From the NCBI GenBank assembly GCA_020349245.1, contig CP070764.1, positions 1,225,581-1,264,096 on the forward strand: DNA of 38,516 nucleotides, written 5' to 3'. Origin of the DNA: Chloroflexota bacterium. GTDB lineage: Bacteria > Chloroflexota > Anaerolineae > Anaerolineales > UBA4823. Positions 14,974-23,889 of this stretch are shown piece by piece (positions within the stretch are counted from its first letter, which is position 1; the number at the start of each line of letters is the position of its first letter). The translations under genes were made by a program, and so were the position numbers. Below the pieces are notes generated by a model. It saw nothing but the letters and a program-made list of their open reading frames with translations, searched no databases and was not told the DNA's origin.

Positions 14974-17900
14974 GTGATACCTTTCCTCATCAACCGGACG
15001 AGACGGCATTGGCAGGTATTATCCACAGTGTTTCTTGGTGTACTCATGTCCACTGTCTTTTTGGCATGTGGACCACTGATCTTTAATACTGTAATGGATT
15101 TCGCTTTACCATATAAATTACGATCGTCCCTCAAGGATTATGGGACGGTTTACTTAAGTACTTATCAACTTGATTCAAAAGAAGTATACGAACAATTTAT
15201 CCCTGAAATTAATCAAATTCTCCAAACGAATCTTTCGGACTACTCCGATTCTTATTATTCTCTCAGCACATCGTGGGTCTATCCTTGGCAAGACGACTCC
15301 CTGATCACGGATGAGAGAATTAATTTTATGCTCTATGCTGACATTGTGGATAAGGTTGAAATAATCTCCGGGGATTGGCCGCAATCCTCAACCTCCAGGT
15401 TGAGCGAGATACATGCCGTCATTCCTCAGGAAATGGCGGGAGCTTACGGTCTCAATGTGGGTGATGTGCTGCCAGTAAGCAAGAAATTTAACGAGGATGA
15501 TCCTTCCTTATGGATTGTGATCTCAGGAATTTTCCAACCAATCGATGGGAGTGATCATTTCTGGTATATTGACCAGGATCCTCTCCAGACTGGAAGTACC
15601 CGCTACCAGGCGGAATTTAGCGCGATACTACCACAAGCAAATTTCCAATCCGTTGCAACCAAATATTTTCCAAATACAAACCTCAATATCAGGTGGTTGA
15701 TGCTGATCGACCCGGAAAGGGTACGTACCAGCAATATTAGTAAACTGCTGGATGGGATAAATATAATCGAATCCGATCTCACTAAGTTTTCCCAACAGGT
15801 GAAGCTGCACACCAGACTCGATGAATTCTTGAATTCTTACGAGGAACAAGCTGCTTCTATTCGACCACCATTATTTCTGTTGATCATGGAAGTATTCTTG
15901 CTGGGACTTTATTATGTAGCAATGGTGTCCTCCCTTTCAGTCCACCAGGTTGAAGGAGAATTGGCAATTCTAGCTAGCCGTGGCGCCTCAACAAAACAGC
16001 TCTTTCAAATACAGGCTGTTGAGGCTTTTCTCATTTGCCTGACAGCTTTTATTTTCGGTCCGCTGTTAGCTTATGGAATTGTATGGGGGATGACGGTTGC
16101 TGGTCCAGTATCAGATTTAAGCCATTCTTTTTGGGTGGTTCACTTAACGGTCGGAGCTTGGATCGCAGCAGGAGTAAGTGTGCTGGCGTCTCTAACCGCC
16201 TTGCTGATGCCGGTTTTTCCGATTATTCGGGGAAGTATCGTCCAGCACGGTCGTAAGATCACCCGGAGAATCAATAAACCTTGGTGGCACCGATATTATC
16301 TCGACGTTTTCATCTTGGTATGTGGATTAATTGCACTCTGGCGGCTCAGTCTTTATGGATCAATTACAAATTTGGCTGGTGAACAAACAGATTGGTTATT
16401 GCTTTTCACCCCCCTCGCCTTGTTAATTGGCTCAGCAACGGTCCTTCTCCGTATTTTCCCGTTTATCTTCAAGTGGCTTTCGAAGTTCTCCGCTCGTGGT
16501 CGAGGGTTAACTGCAGTTCTAGCTTTTTGGCATACCTCGCGTGATCCAGCCCACGTGACAAGACTTGTGCTGCTGTTTACCCTTGCCTTGACGTTGGGGA
16601 TTCTTTCAACCGGGCTGAATGCCACACTCAATCAAAGCGAAAGGGAAAGGGCACGATATTCAACCGGTGGTGAAATCCGGTTATCCTACGATTCGTTTAT
16701 CCCCCTGTCATCGGTCAACTCCGAAACAGCTACAACCGGTGCAAGCGCAGCTTGGCGAGGCAGCGGACGAGCAAATGTCCGTTCCTATCGGAATATACCG
16801 ACTTTTTCATTATTGGCTATTGAACCATTGTCTTTTGCCACTGTCGCCCAATTTCGAACAGATTTCACAGATGACTATGTCGGATATGTCCTCGGTCAAT
16901 TGCTCGTAGATCCCGAGCAGCTTCCAGTGAGAACTGTTTCCCTCGCCGGTAGACCAACGAGCGTTGGTTTATGGGTATTAGACCCTTACCCACAAAGGCA
17001 CGCTTATGACCTCTTGGATTACATCACCATGAAGGCAAAGGTCAAATCTGCTGAAGGAGAAATAAGTATTATCGATCTCGATCTTAATCCAGTTGAAGAA
17101 CCTCGGATGGTGGAGGTTAGCCCCTCATCAAATTCTGAATCCGGGTTTGTAGGAGAACAAATAAATACTTTATTGTACTTATCGATGATCCCCAAACTTG
17201 GAATCCTTGGCAACGATCAACCTTCAGAAACCACCCCTGTTTCCCCCAGCTGGCGTTACTTTGAAGGTGAACTACCCGATTTCGCAGAAGATGGATACCC
17301 GATTTCTTTACACTCACTTTGGATAAAGCTGCGGCCTTATGTAACTGATTCCGGTGAGTATGAATTTTCCCCAGGACCATTTATCATCGATGATTTATAC
17401 ACCCGGGAAGAAGATGGAAGTATTCAAATTATTGAAAATTTTGAAGATATAAAGATGATCTGGCAAACAAACAGCAATCAATCAGTTGCCAGCTATACCA
17501 AACAGGATATCAGTCATTCTGGTGAAGCAAGTTTACGAATTTTCTATGGTATGCCAAATCCCTCCACTTGGATGGTGATGAGTCCAGCTCAGACAACCAA
17601 AAAAGATGCCATTCCATCCCTGGCCAGCCCAACTTTTCTCGAGATGACCAATCTGAACATTGGAGACAAATTTAATTCTTTTATCAATGGTGTCAGCTTG
17701 ATTTTTGAAATCAAGAACTTGGTAAATTATTTTCCTACATTATATGAAGATGATCAGTCAGGATATTTAATTGTCTCGCGAGACGCATTACTCGCTGAGC
17801 TAAACCAAGAATCTCGCTTACCGATTAATTTTAATGAAACATGGATACGAGTTGAAGATACGCAGAGTTCATCAGAGCTTCTTGAAAAGTACCCACAGGC

Positions 17901-18387
17901 ATCCAATATCATGGAGGTTGAGTCTGTCCGCATGGTATATACATCTGATCCACTTACCTTAGGGTTGCGTAGTGTGATCTTCTTGGGTTATCTACTTACA
18001 CTTTTACTCAGCTTGGTCGGTTTCGCTACTTATTTTTATTTAAGTGCAAGGAAAAGGTCTGCAATTTATGGCATATTACGTGCGCTTGGTCTATCTTCTA
18101 AGCAATTGTACCTTTCCCTGGTATTGGAGCAATTGCTCCTGATACTCTCTGGACTGGTACTGGGGATTCTTCTAGGTAGCATTTTGAACAAAATCATTCT
18201 TGCGGGTTTACCAATCGCCTTCGGCGATATCCCCCCCATACCTCCTTTCATCCCCCGGGAAGATTGGGGGGCAATATTCCGTCTGATCCTATCGATCCTG
18301 GGTGTTTTTATCCTCACCCTAGCTGCTGGAACATATCTACTTTGGCGAACAAAACTGCACCAAGTCCTAAGGATTGGAGAGGAATAA
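14974..18387 (+). CDS. FtsX/MacB/LolC-like ABC transporter permease (large, type VII fold)
   Basis: A 1137-residue permease. One membrane helix at about residues 12-36 is followed by a large extracytoplasmic domain, then a first FtsX-like membrane block (about 295-425, with LAILASRGAS in the coupling-helix region), further helices to about 540, a second long extracytoplasmic region, and a C-terminal FtsX block (about 990-1125, with YGILRALGLSSKQL). This duplicated layout is characteristic of MacB/LolC/YtrF-type mechanotransmission transporters, which extract lipoproteins, antibiotics or peptides or drive envelope enzymes rather than import solutes. The GTG at 14974 has no strong ribosome binding site. 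The next permease starts right after its stop codon, implying a paired complex. Confidence 0.85.
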   Translation: MIPFLINRTRRHWQVLSTVFLGVLMSTVFLACGPLIFNTVMDFALPYKLRSSLKDYGTVYLSTYQLDSKEVYEQFIPEINQILQTNLSDYSDSYYSLSTSWVYPWQDDSLITDERINFMLYADIVDKVEIISGDWPQSSTSRLSEIHAVIPQEMAGAYGLNVGDVLPVSKKFNEDDPSLWIVISGIFQPIDGSDHFWYIDQDPLQTGSTRYQAEFSAILPQANFQSVATKYFPNTNLNIRWLMLIDPERVRTSNISKLLDGINIIESDLTKFSQQVKLHTRLDEFLNSYEEQAASIRPPLFLLIMEVFLLGLYYVAMVSSLSVHQVEGELAILASRGASTKQLFQIQAVEAFLICLTAFIFGPLLAYGIVWGMTVAGPVSDLSHSFWVVHLTVGAWIAAGVSVLASLTALLMPVFPIIRGSIVQHGRKITRRINKPWWHRYYLDVFILVCGLIALWRLSLYGSITNLAGEQTDWLLLFTPLALLIGSATVLLRIFPFIFKWLSKFSARGRGLTAVLAFWHTSRDPAHVTRLVLLFTLALTLGILSTGLNATLNQSERERARYSTGGEIRLSYDSFIPLSSVNSETATTGASAAWRGSGRANVRSYRNIPTFSLLAIEPLSFATVAQFRTDFTDDYVGYVLGQLLVDPEQLPVRTVSLAGRPTSVGLWVLDPYPQRHAYDLLDYITMKAKVKSAEGEISIIDLDLNPVEEPRMVEVSPSSNSESGFVGEQINTLLYLSMIPKLGILGNDQPSETTPVSPSWRYFEGELPDFAEDGYPISLHSLWIKLRPYVTDSGEYEFSPGPFIIDDLYTREEDGSIQIIENFEDIKMIWQTNSNQSVASYTKQDISHSGEASLRIFYGMPNPSTWMVMSPAQTTKKDAIPSLASPTFLEMTNLNIGDKFNSFINGVSLIFEIKNLVNYFPTLYEDDQSGYLIVSRDALLAELNQESRLPINFNETWIRVEDTQSSSELLEKYPQASNIMEVESVRMVYTSDPLTLGLRSVIFLGYLLTLLLSLVGFATYFYLSARKRSAIYGILRALGLSSKQLYLSLVLEQLLLILSGLVLGILLGSILNKIILAGLPIAFGDIPPIPPFIPREDWGAIFRLILSILGVFILTLAAGTYLLWRTKLHQVLRIGEE

Positions 18388-18388
18388 A

Positions 18389-21145
18389 TTGCTATTCTTT
18401 CGGCTGGTCATTCACCACATCCTAAGCCATAAAGGGGTAAACCTTGCTGTCCTGTTTGCGCTGAGCCTTGGATCGGGATTGCTAGGGAGTATCCCCAGCT
18501 TTGCCGATGCAACTGCTCAGAGGGCTTTATCAGCCTCCTTGGGTGATGCATATCCATCTGTTCGCAACATTTTAGTTGAAGCACCACCTGCAATCTTAAC
18601 CACCTCCTTGAATGGCTATATTACCGAAACGCTCGGAGACCTGTTGATTGAACGAGCTATCATCAGCAATTCCCGCCGAAATGCTCATCCATCCGCACCT
18701 GTCATCATTAACCAAGAAGAAATTAAATCGGATCTTGCGAGTATCTGGGTTTGGTCCTTTGATAAGTTGAATCAACATGCTTCGCTATTAGAGGGTGAAT
18801 GGCCTGTAGTGACCGCGCCAAAAAACCAGCTAGAAGCACTCAAACCACCGACACTCCAAGCAGTCTTGACCAAGGATGTTGCAGTTGAATTCAAGTTGTC
18901 GATAGGTGACAAACTTCAAGATACCAGCCAGATAAAGTACATTATCACAGGAATCATCCAGATTTCCGATCCTGATGAAGACGTCTGGTGGAAAAATAAT
19001 TATCTCTTCAGGGTCACTAAAGAACCGGGATTAAATGAAGATACGATAATCATTCCCGTAATCATTCATCCTCAATCAATGAAAGACAATATCCCGGATT
19101 TCCAAAGTGAATGGCGCTATATTCTCGACTCGAACAAAATAAATACTGGAAATGTGGAATCCGTTGAGGAGAAACTATCCAATCTCAAGACAAGGATTTC
19201 TGCCAACAAAGCGAAAATGACATCCGGTTTACCTAATCTCCTTGAAGGATTTCGCCAAAATTTAGCAACTTCACGCCTGGTGCTTTACCTGTTGAGCGTG
19301 CAAGCTTTTCTTTTCGTAATCTTTATCCTAATCTTGATAGCCTCCTTGCTGGTTGATAATTCACGCGGTGAAATTGCAATTATGATCAGTCGCGGGGCAA
19401 ATAATTTGCAAATTTTGTTCATATTTGCCTTCCAGGTTTTCCTAGTCGCCCTCTTGGCTGGTCTGTTCCTTGGTCCACTGTTTGCTCGCTTGGGATTATT
19501 GTCCTGGAGCTGGATTTCCGGTGATTATTTACCGAGCAATTTATCGATTGACACATGGATGATGTCCTGCCTCGCCGCAGGCATTGGATGGATCTCAGTC
19601 ATAGTCGCCATAATTCCGGCAACGAGGTCCAATATTCTTAGTTGGCAGCAATCGATAGGCCGTCCAGAAAGATTGACTTTCTGGCAAAGAAAATACCTCG
19701 ACATATTTCTATTTATCTTCAGCTTATTGTTATTTTGGCAATTAAGTAGCTCTGGTTCTTTCATTATGAGACGATTTCAGGGGACAAATTATGCGGATCC
19801 CCTTCTACTGGTTGGTCCAACAATTTTATTGTTTGCTATTGCGATGCTCTATCTGCGATTGTTTCCTTTCCTTCTGAGAAGCTTGGCTAGGTTGGTAAAA
19901 ATAGGTCGTGGGATAGTCACGCCCCTGGGATTAATCCGGATCGCCAGGAATCCTCAAAGACTTGCCTGGTTAATTCTATTGATAAGTTTGTCAATGGGAT
20001 TAATTCTCTTTGCCAGAATTTTCTCGGACGCCTTGAACATCACCCAGGCACAAATCTCAAGATACCAGGCAGGTTCAGATATACGCTTGGATGCGAGTAA
20101 ATTAATCTCGAGCCATCGTTTTGAACTCTCCCAGGTTCTGCCAACCAGTGAAGTGAAAAGAGGCAGGCTTCAACAGAAATCAGGAAAAGGCGTGGTAATT
20201 CTGGCTGTCGATCCTGATACTTTTTCCCAGGTTTCCGAGTACCCTCCTGGGATGACAAATTTGACGATTGATCTCATAATGCAACCCTTACGCGAATTAA
20301 ACAGCCGAAATAATGTGTACCAAGAAGATCTAGATGGGACGAGCAATCCATTTATTGATCAAAAAGATGCAACACAAGCGATTCCAGCAATTTTCTCGTA
20401 TTCAATAGTTCCGAACGGTGCCCAGATTGGTGACCACGCTGAACTACTCATGGCAGGTCAGCCGGTTACATTTGAAATCCGTGGCACAATAGCTGATTTT
20501 CCAACCGTGTCATCCGATTTTGTTATCGTCAACGAGGCTACATTTAATTCTTATGCTGGAGAATCGATTTCAAAACAGCTGAACAAATCAGAATTGTGGT
20601 TGAATACACAGGGCCAGAATCATGCTCAGATTATAGTCTTACCCTTTGTAGCTGCTGCTCTTCTTGCCGATGCAAGGGAAATTCTCCAAACCATTCAAAA
20701 TAATATTCTTACTATGGGAACAATTCGCGCTTTTGGATTAAATGCATTAATCTTAGCTATTATCAGTCTTGCTGGCTTGGTGATGATCAATCGATTTTCA
20801 ATCCGTAATCGAGTTTACGAATTTAGTATTTTAAGAGCACTGGGGCTTTCACAAGTTCAGTTTAATCAGCTACTGTTTGGGGAGGGCCTGCTTGTTCTTG
20901 GCTTGGGTTTGGTTTCGGGAATAACTCTTGGTTTCGGACTGACATCCATCATGCGCCCCTATATATCTTTAGCTGTCTCCAGGACCTTAACTGGAATGGT
21001 TGTCCATCAAGTCAATATTGATTGGATGAGTATTGCATTTTCTATAATTGTTATGGTCCTCATGTATATTATTGCCACCTTGCTGATTTTCTTTGCAATG
21101 TGGAAATCAGAAGCCCATCGAATTATTAGAACAGGTGATGAATGA
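18389..21145 (+). CDS. Second FtsX-like ABC transporter permease
   Basis: A 918-residue partner of the preceding permease, with the same architecture: an N-terminal helix, an extracytoplasmic domain, an FtsX block around residues 290-420 (IAIMISRGANNLQ), extra helices to about 560, a second extracytoplasmic domain and a C-terminal FtsX block from about 775 (FSILRALGLSQVQFN). The TTG at 18389 is chosen because GGAGAGG (18376-18382) lies six bases upstream; it begins one base after the previous stop. Its own stop overlaps the start of the ATPase gene (ATGA), so the three are translationally coupled. It is probably a heterodimer with the 1137-residue permease. The cargo is unknown. Confidence 0.86.
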   Translation: MLFFRLVIHHILSHKGVNLAVLFALSLGSGLLGSIPSFADATAQRALSASLGDAYPSVRNILVEAPPAILTTSLNGYITETLGDLLIERAIISNSRRNAHPSAPVIINQEEIKSDLASIWVWSFDKLNQHASLLEGEWPVVTAPKNQLEALKPPTLQAVLTKDVAVEFKLSIGDKLQDTSQIKYIITGIIQISDPDEDVWWKNNYLFRVTKEPGLNEDTIIIPVIIHPQSMKDNIPDFQSEWRYILDSNKINTGNVESVEEKLSNLKTRISANKAKMTSGLPNLLEGFRQNLATSRLVLYLLSVQAFLFVIFILILIASLLVDNSRGEIAIMISRGANNLQILFIFAFQVFLVALLAGLFLGPLFARLGLLSWSWISGDYLPSNLSIDTWMMSCLAAGIGWISVIVAIIPATRSNILSWQQSIGRPERLTFWQRKYLDIFLFIFSLLLFWQLSSSGSFIMRRFQGTNYADPLLLVGPTILLFAIAMLYLRLFPFLLRSLARLVKIGRGIVTPLGLIRIARNPQRLAWLILLISLSMGLILFARIFSDALNITQAQISRYQAGSDIRLDASKLISSHRFELSQVLPTSEVKRGRLQQKSGKGVVILAVDPDTFSQVSEYPPGMTNLTIDLIMQPLRELNSRNNVYQEDLDGTSNPFIDQKDATQAIPAIFSYSIVPNGAQIGDHAELLMAGQPVTFEIRGTIADFPTVSSDFVIVNEATFNSYAGESISKQLNKSELWLNTQGQNHAQIIVLPFVAAALLADAREILQTIQNNILTMGTIRAFGLNALILAIISLAGLVMINRFSIRNRVYEFSILRALGLSQVQFNQLLFGEGLLVLGLGLVSGITLGFGLTSIMRPYISLAVSRTLTGMVVHQVNIDWMSIAFSIIVMVLMYIIATLLIFFAMWKSEAHRIIRTGDE

Positions 21146-22791
21146 ACACTGAAAAACAGTTTTTCGTATATTGCGACAATCTGGTAAAGATTTATAAGAT
21201 TGCTGATTTGGAGGTCGTCGCTCTCCAAGGATTGGATTTATCCGTATCTGAAGGTGAAATACTGGCTTTGGTAGGTCCATCAGGTGCAGGAAAATCTACT
21301 TTATTGAATGTAATCGGTGGATTAGATATCCCCAGCGCTGGGAACGTTCATGTAGCGGGATATGATCTTTTATCAATGAAAGACAACCAGCGAGTGAAAT
21401 ACAAGCGGGAAGTTGTTGGATTTGTATGGCAACAGCCAGCTCGAAATCTTCTTCCATACCTGACTGCCAAGGAAAACGTGGAGCTACCAATGATGCTGAA
21501 CAAATCTACCGAAAATATCAAGTCGAAAAAGGCGCTGGAGCTATTAGATGTTGTAGGCTTAGCGGACCGAGCAAATTTTCGTCCGGATCGTCTCTCTGGC
21601 GGTCAGCAACAACGGGTCGCAATCGCTGTTGCTTTGGCGAACAATCCCCCGCTCCTCCTAGGTGATGAAATGACCGGGCAGATCGATTCTGAATCCGCCT
21701 CGGAAGTATTTTCGACCTTGCGGAAGGTAAATGAAGCCTTCAACACCACGGTGATATTAGTCACGCATGATCCGCTTGTCTCGAATCTTGTTGATAGGGT
21801 GATCGCTATTCGTGACGGCCGTACAAGCACAGAAATTAGGCGTCAGAGAGATGAGATCAGCGGTGATATCAACGAGGAAGAATGGGTTATTCTAGACCAG
21901 GCAGGTCGTTTGCAGCTGCCAAAACCATATGTAGAATCACTCGAATTAAAGGACAGGGTCAAGGTTCGCCTGGAAGAGGATCATGTGACTGTTTGGCCAC
22001 AACATAGAGTAGCTGAATTTATCCGCTTGGGTGCTCCTGAGATCGCCCATTTCAAACCTTACGAAAATTTTGTCTCTGGCCAAAACGGCAATGCAATCAA
22101 GGTAAAAGATATCTCACGCGAATTTGTGATGGGCAGCGAAAGAATTCAAGCCCTGAACAAAGTCAGCTTTGAGGTAGAGGAAGGAAAATTAGCTCTGATT
22201 CGGGGTCGTTCGGGATCTGGAAAGACTACTCTATTGAACATAATCGCTGCTTTGGATAAACCTACTAGCGGGGAAATCAAAGTTGGAGATCTTGCGGTAA
22301 CCAATTTATCTGAATCAGAGATCATCCAATATAGAAGAAAAAGGATCAGCTTCATCTTCCAAACATTTGGATTACTGCCATATCTGACGGTTGAGGAAAA
22401 CGTCGAAATCCCATTGAGGTTATTACATACCCCCCGCAAGGAACGTCAAATACGGGTCAAAGAAGTTCTCGACTTGGTGTCTCTTGACCACCGTGCAAAA
22501 CACCGTACTTACGAATTGTCTGGTGGAGAACAACAGCGAGTTGCCATATCTCGTGCTTTGGTCAACCGTCCCTCCTTATTATTGGCGGATGAACCCACCG
22601 GACAGCTGGACAGTAATACAGGCGCGACCATCATCCGATTACTGCATGAAATTGCTGAGAGGTTCGGTGTCACGGTTATCGTTGCCAGTCATGATCCAAA
22701 CGTCATTCAATATGCAGATATGATTATCGAGCTGAAAGATGGGAAGCAAGTTGATCCTCAGGTCCAGGAAATCACTAAGGTTATCACCTAA
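21142..22791 (+). CDS. ABC transporter ATPase with two NBDs joined by an AbrB-like domain
   Basis: A 549-residue protein with two LolD/MacB-type nucleotide-binding domains. NBD1: Walker A at 45-53 (GPSGAGKST), signature LSGGQ at 151-155, Walker B Glu176 in GDEMTG, and VTHDP. NBD2: Walker A at 355-363 (GRSGSGKTT), signature LSGGE at 459-463, Walker B Glu484 in ADEPTG, and ASHDP. Both sites look catalytically complete. Between them, residues about 245-290 (VILDQAGRLQLPKPYVESL, then VKVRLEEDHVTVWP) fit the SpoVT/AbrB swapped-hairpin fold, normally a DNA-binding or dimerising module. The start overlaps the upstream permease stop by four bases. It should power the two FtsX-type permeases; fused NBDs would fix the order of the two halves. 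Confidence 0.9.
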   Translation: MNTEKQFFVYCDNLVKIYKIADLEVVALQGLDLSVSEGEILALVGPSGAGKSTLLNVIGGLDIPSAGNVHVAGYDLLSMKDNQRVKYKREVVGFVWQQPARNLLPYLTAKENVELPMMLNKSTENIKSKKALELLDVVGLADRANFRPDRLSGGQQQRVAIAVALANNPPLLLGDEMTGQIDSESASEVFSTLRKVNEAFNTTVILVTHDPLVSNLVDRVIAIRDGRTSTEIRRQRDEISGDINEEEWVILDQAGRLQLPKPYVESLELKDRVKVRLEEDHVTVWPQHRVAEFIRLGAPEIAHFKPYENFVSGQNGNAIKVKDISREFVMGSERIQALNKVSFEVEEGKLALIRGRSGSGKTTLLNIIAALDKPTSGEIKVGDLAVTNLSESEIIQYRRKRISFIFQTFGLLPYLTVEENVEIPLRLLHTPRKERQIRVKEVLDLVSLDHRAKHRTYELSGGEQQRVAISRALVNRPSLLLADEPTGQLDSNTGATIIRLLHEIAERFGVTVIVASHDPNVIQYADMIIELKDGKQVDPQVQEITKVIT

Positions 22792-22875
22792 TATCTTTAG
22801 CTCATGGGAATAATTATTTACATTTATACAAATCCTGCACCCGGCAGAAAATAGGTTGAAAACGGGAGAACATTC

Positions 22876-23865
22876 ATGGCAAAATTTGTCGTTCAACGCT
22901 TGTTGGTCATTCCCTTACTGTTATTGTTAGTAAATTTTCTGGGTTTTACTTATGCTCATTTTGCCCGGCCAATTCGCGCGGCAAGAACGCCTTATGTACC
23001 TTCAGAAGAGTCCGGACCATTATTCCCAGCATACATTGATTATTTACAAACTTTGGTGGCTCTCGATTTTGGCATGGAGCTGGCCACCCCCGAAGGTTCT
23101 CGGTCCAATGTACCGGTTACGCTTGGAGACACATTGAAACAAGCAACTGCGGCGAGCTTAGGTCTCCTTGGGATTGCATTATTATCCAGTACCATCGCAG
23201 GTCTATATCTTGGGTTTAAAGCAACCAAGAATGACCCACCTGATATCTCACGCTGGTTGACTGTCTCTTCCACGGTCGGCTTGGCTATGCCTAGTTTCTA
23301 TATCGGCAGTCTATTCATCATTGCTTTAATTTTCTATGTTATCTGGCGTGGACCGGATACGGATATGCCCTTGCCGATAAGCGGTTTTGGATGGGATGTT
23401 CATCTCATCTTGCCTGTCGTCGCATTAATGGCCAGACCAACTTTCCAGCTAGCCCAAGTTACCGCTGGTGTGTTATCTGGTGAATTGGGCAAGCAATATG
23501 TAACCGCTGGTCGCAGCTTAGGGCATACTTGGCGATCGATTCGTTTACATTATGCCTTGCGAAATGTAATCGCCCCGGTGATCTTAACCATAGCTGGTTT
23601 ACAGCGGTTCTTGGTTGGAGAATTGATCATGATTGAATGGCTGTTTAGATGGCCAGGGTTAGGTCGTATCCTAGGCTGGACATTAGTGCCAGCCCAGCTG
23701 ACTTCCTCCCGCGGTTCACCACTGTTCCTTAATGCGCCTGTGATGGCCACAGTGCTCACGCTCATCGCTGCATTATTCTTGATTACAGATCTTATCGCGG
23801 CTATATCTGTACGGTACTTCGATCCCCGATTGCGTGAACAGGATAAAGATTATTCAAACGTCTAA
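22876..23865 (+). CDS. DppB/OppB-like ABC transporter permease
   Basis: A 329-residue permease of the binding-protein-dependent (type I importer) class. It has the N-terminal helix typical of DppB (FVVQRLLVIPLLLLLVNFL), a BPD_transp_1 domain with about five further helices, and the cytoplasmic EAA loop (KQYVTAGRSLGHTWRSIRLH) that contacts an ATPase. The C-terminus ends RYFDPRLRE as in DppB proteins. GGGAG lies seven bases before the ATG. It pairs with the next gene as DppB/DppC do, but no DppD/DppF ATPases and no binding protein are encoded in the window. It lies 84 bases after the dual ATPase gene, so the five-gene unit could be one transcript. Substrate unknown. Confidence 0.88.
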   Translation: MAKFVVQRLLVIPLLLLLVNFLGFTYAHFARPIRAARTPYVPSEESGPLFPAYIDYLQTLVALDFGMELATPEGSRSNVPVTLGDTLKQATAASLGLLGIALLSSTIAGLYLGFKATKNDPPDISRWLTVSSTVGLAMPSFYIGSLFIIALIFYVIWRGPDTDMPLPISGFGWDVHLILPVVALMARPTFQLAQVTAGVLSGELGKQYVTAGRSLGHTWRSIRLHYALRNVIAPVILTIAGLQRFLVGELIMIEWLFRWPGLGRILGWTLVPAQLTSSRGSPLFLNAPVMATVLTLIAALFLITDLIAAISVRYFDPRLREQDKDYSNV

Positions 23866-23889
23866 GCATTGCCATCCTGGGAGTTTATT

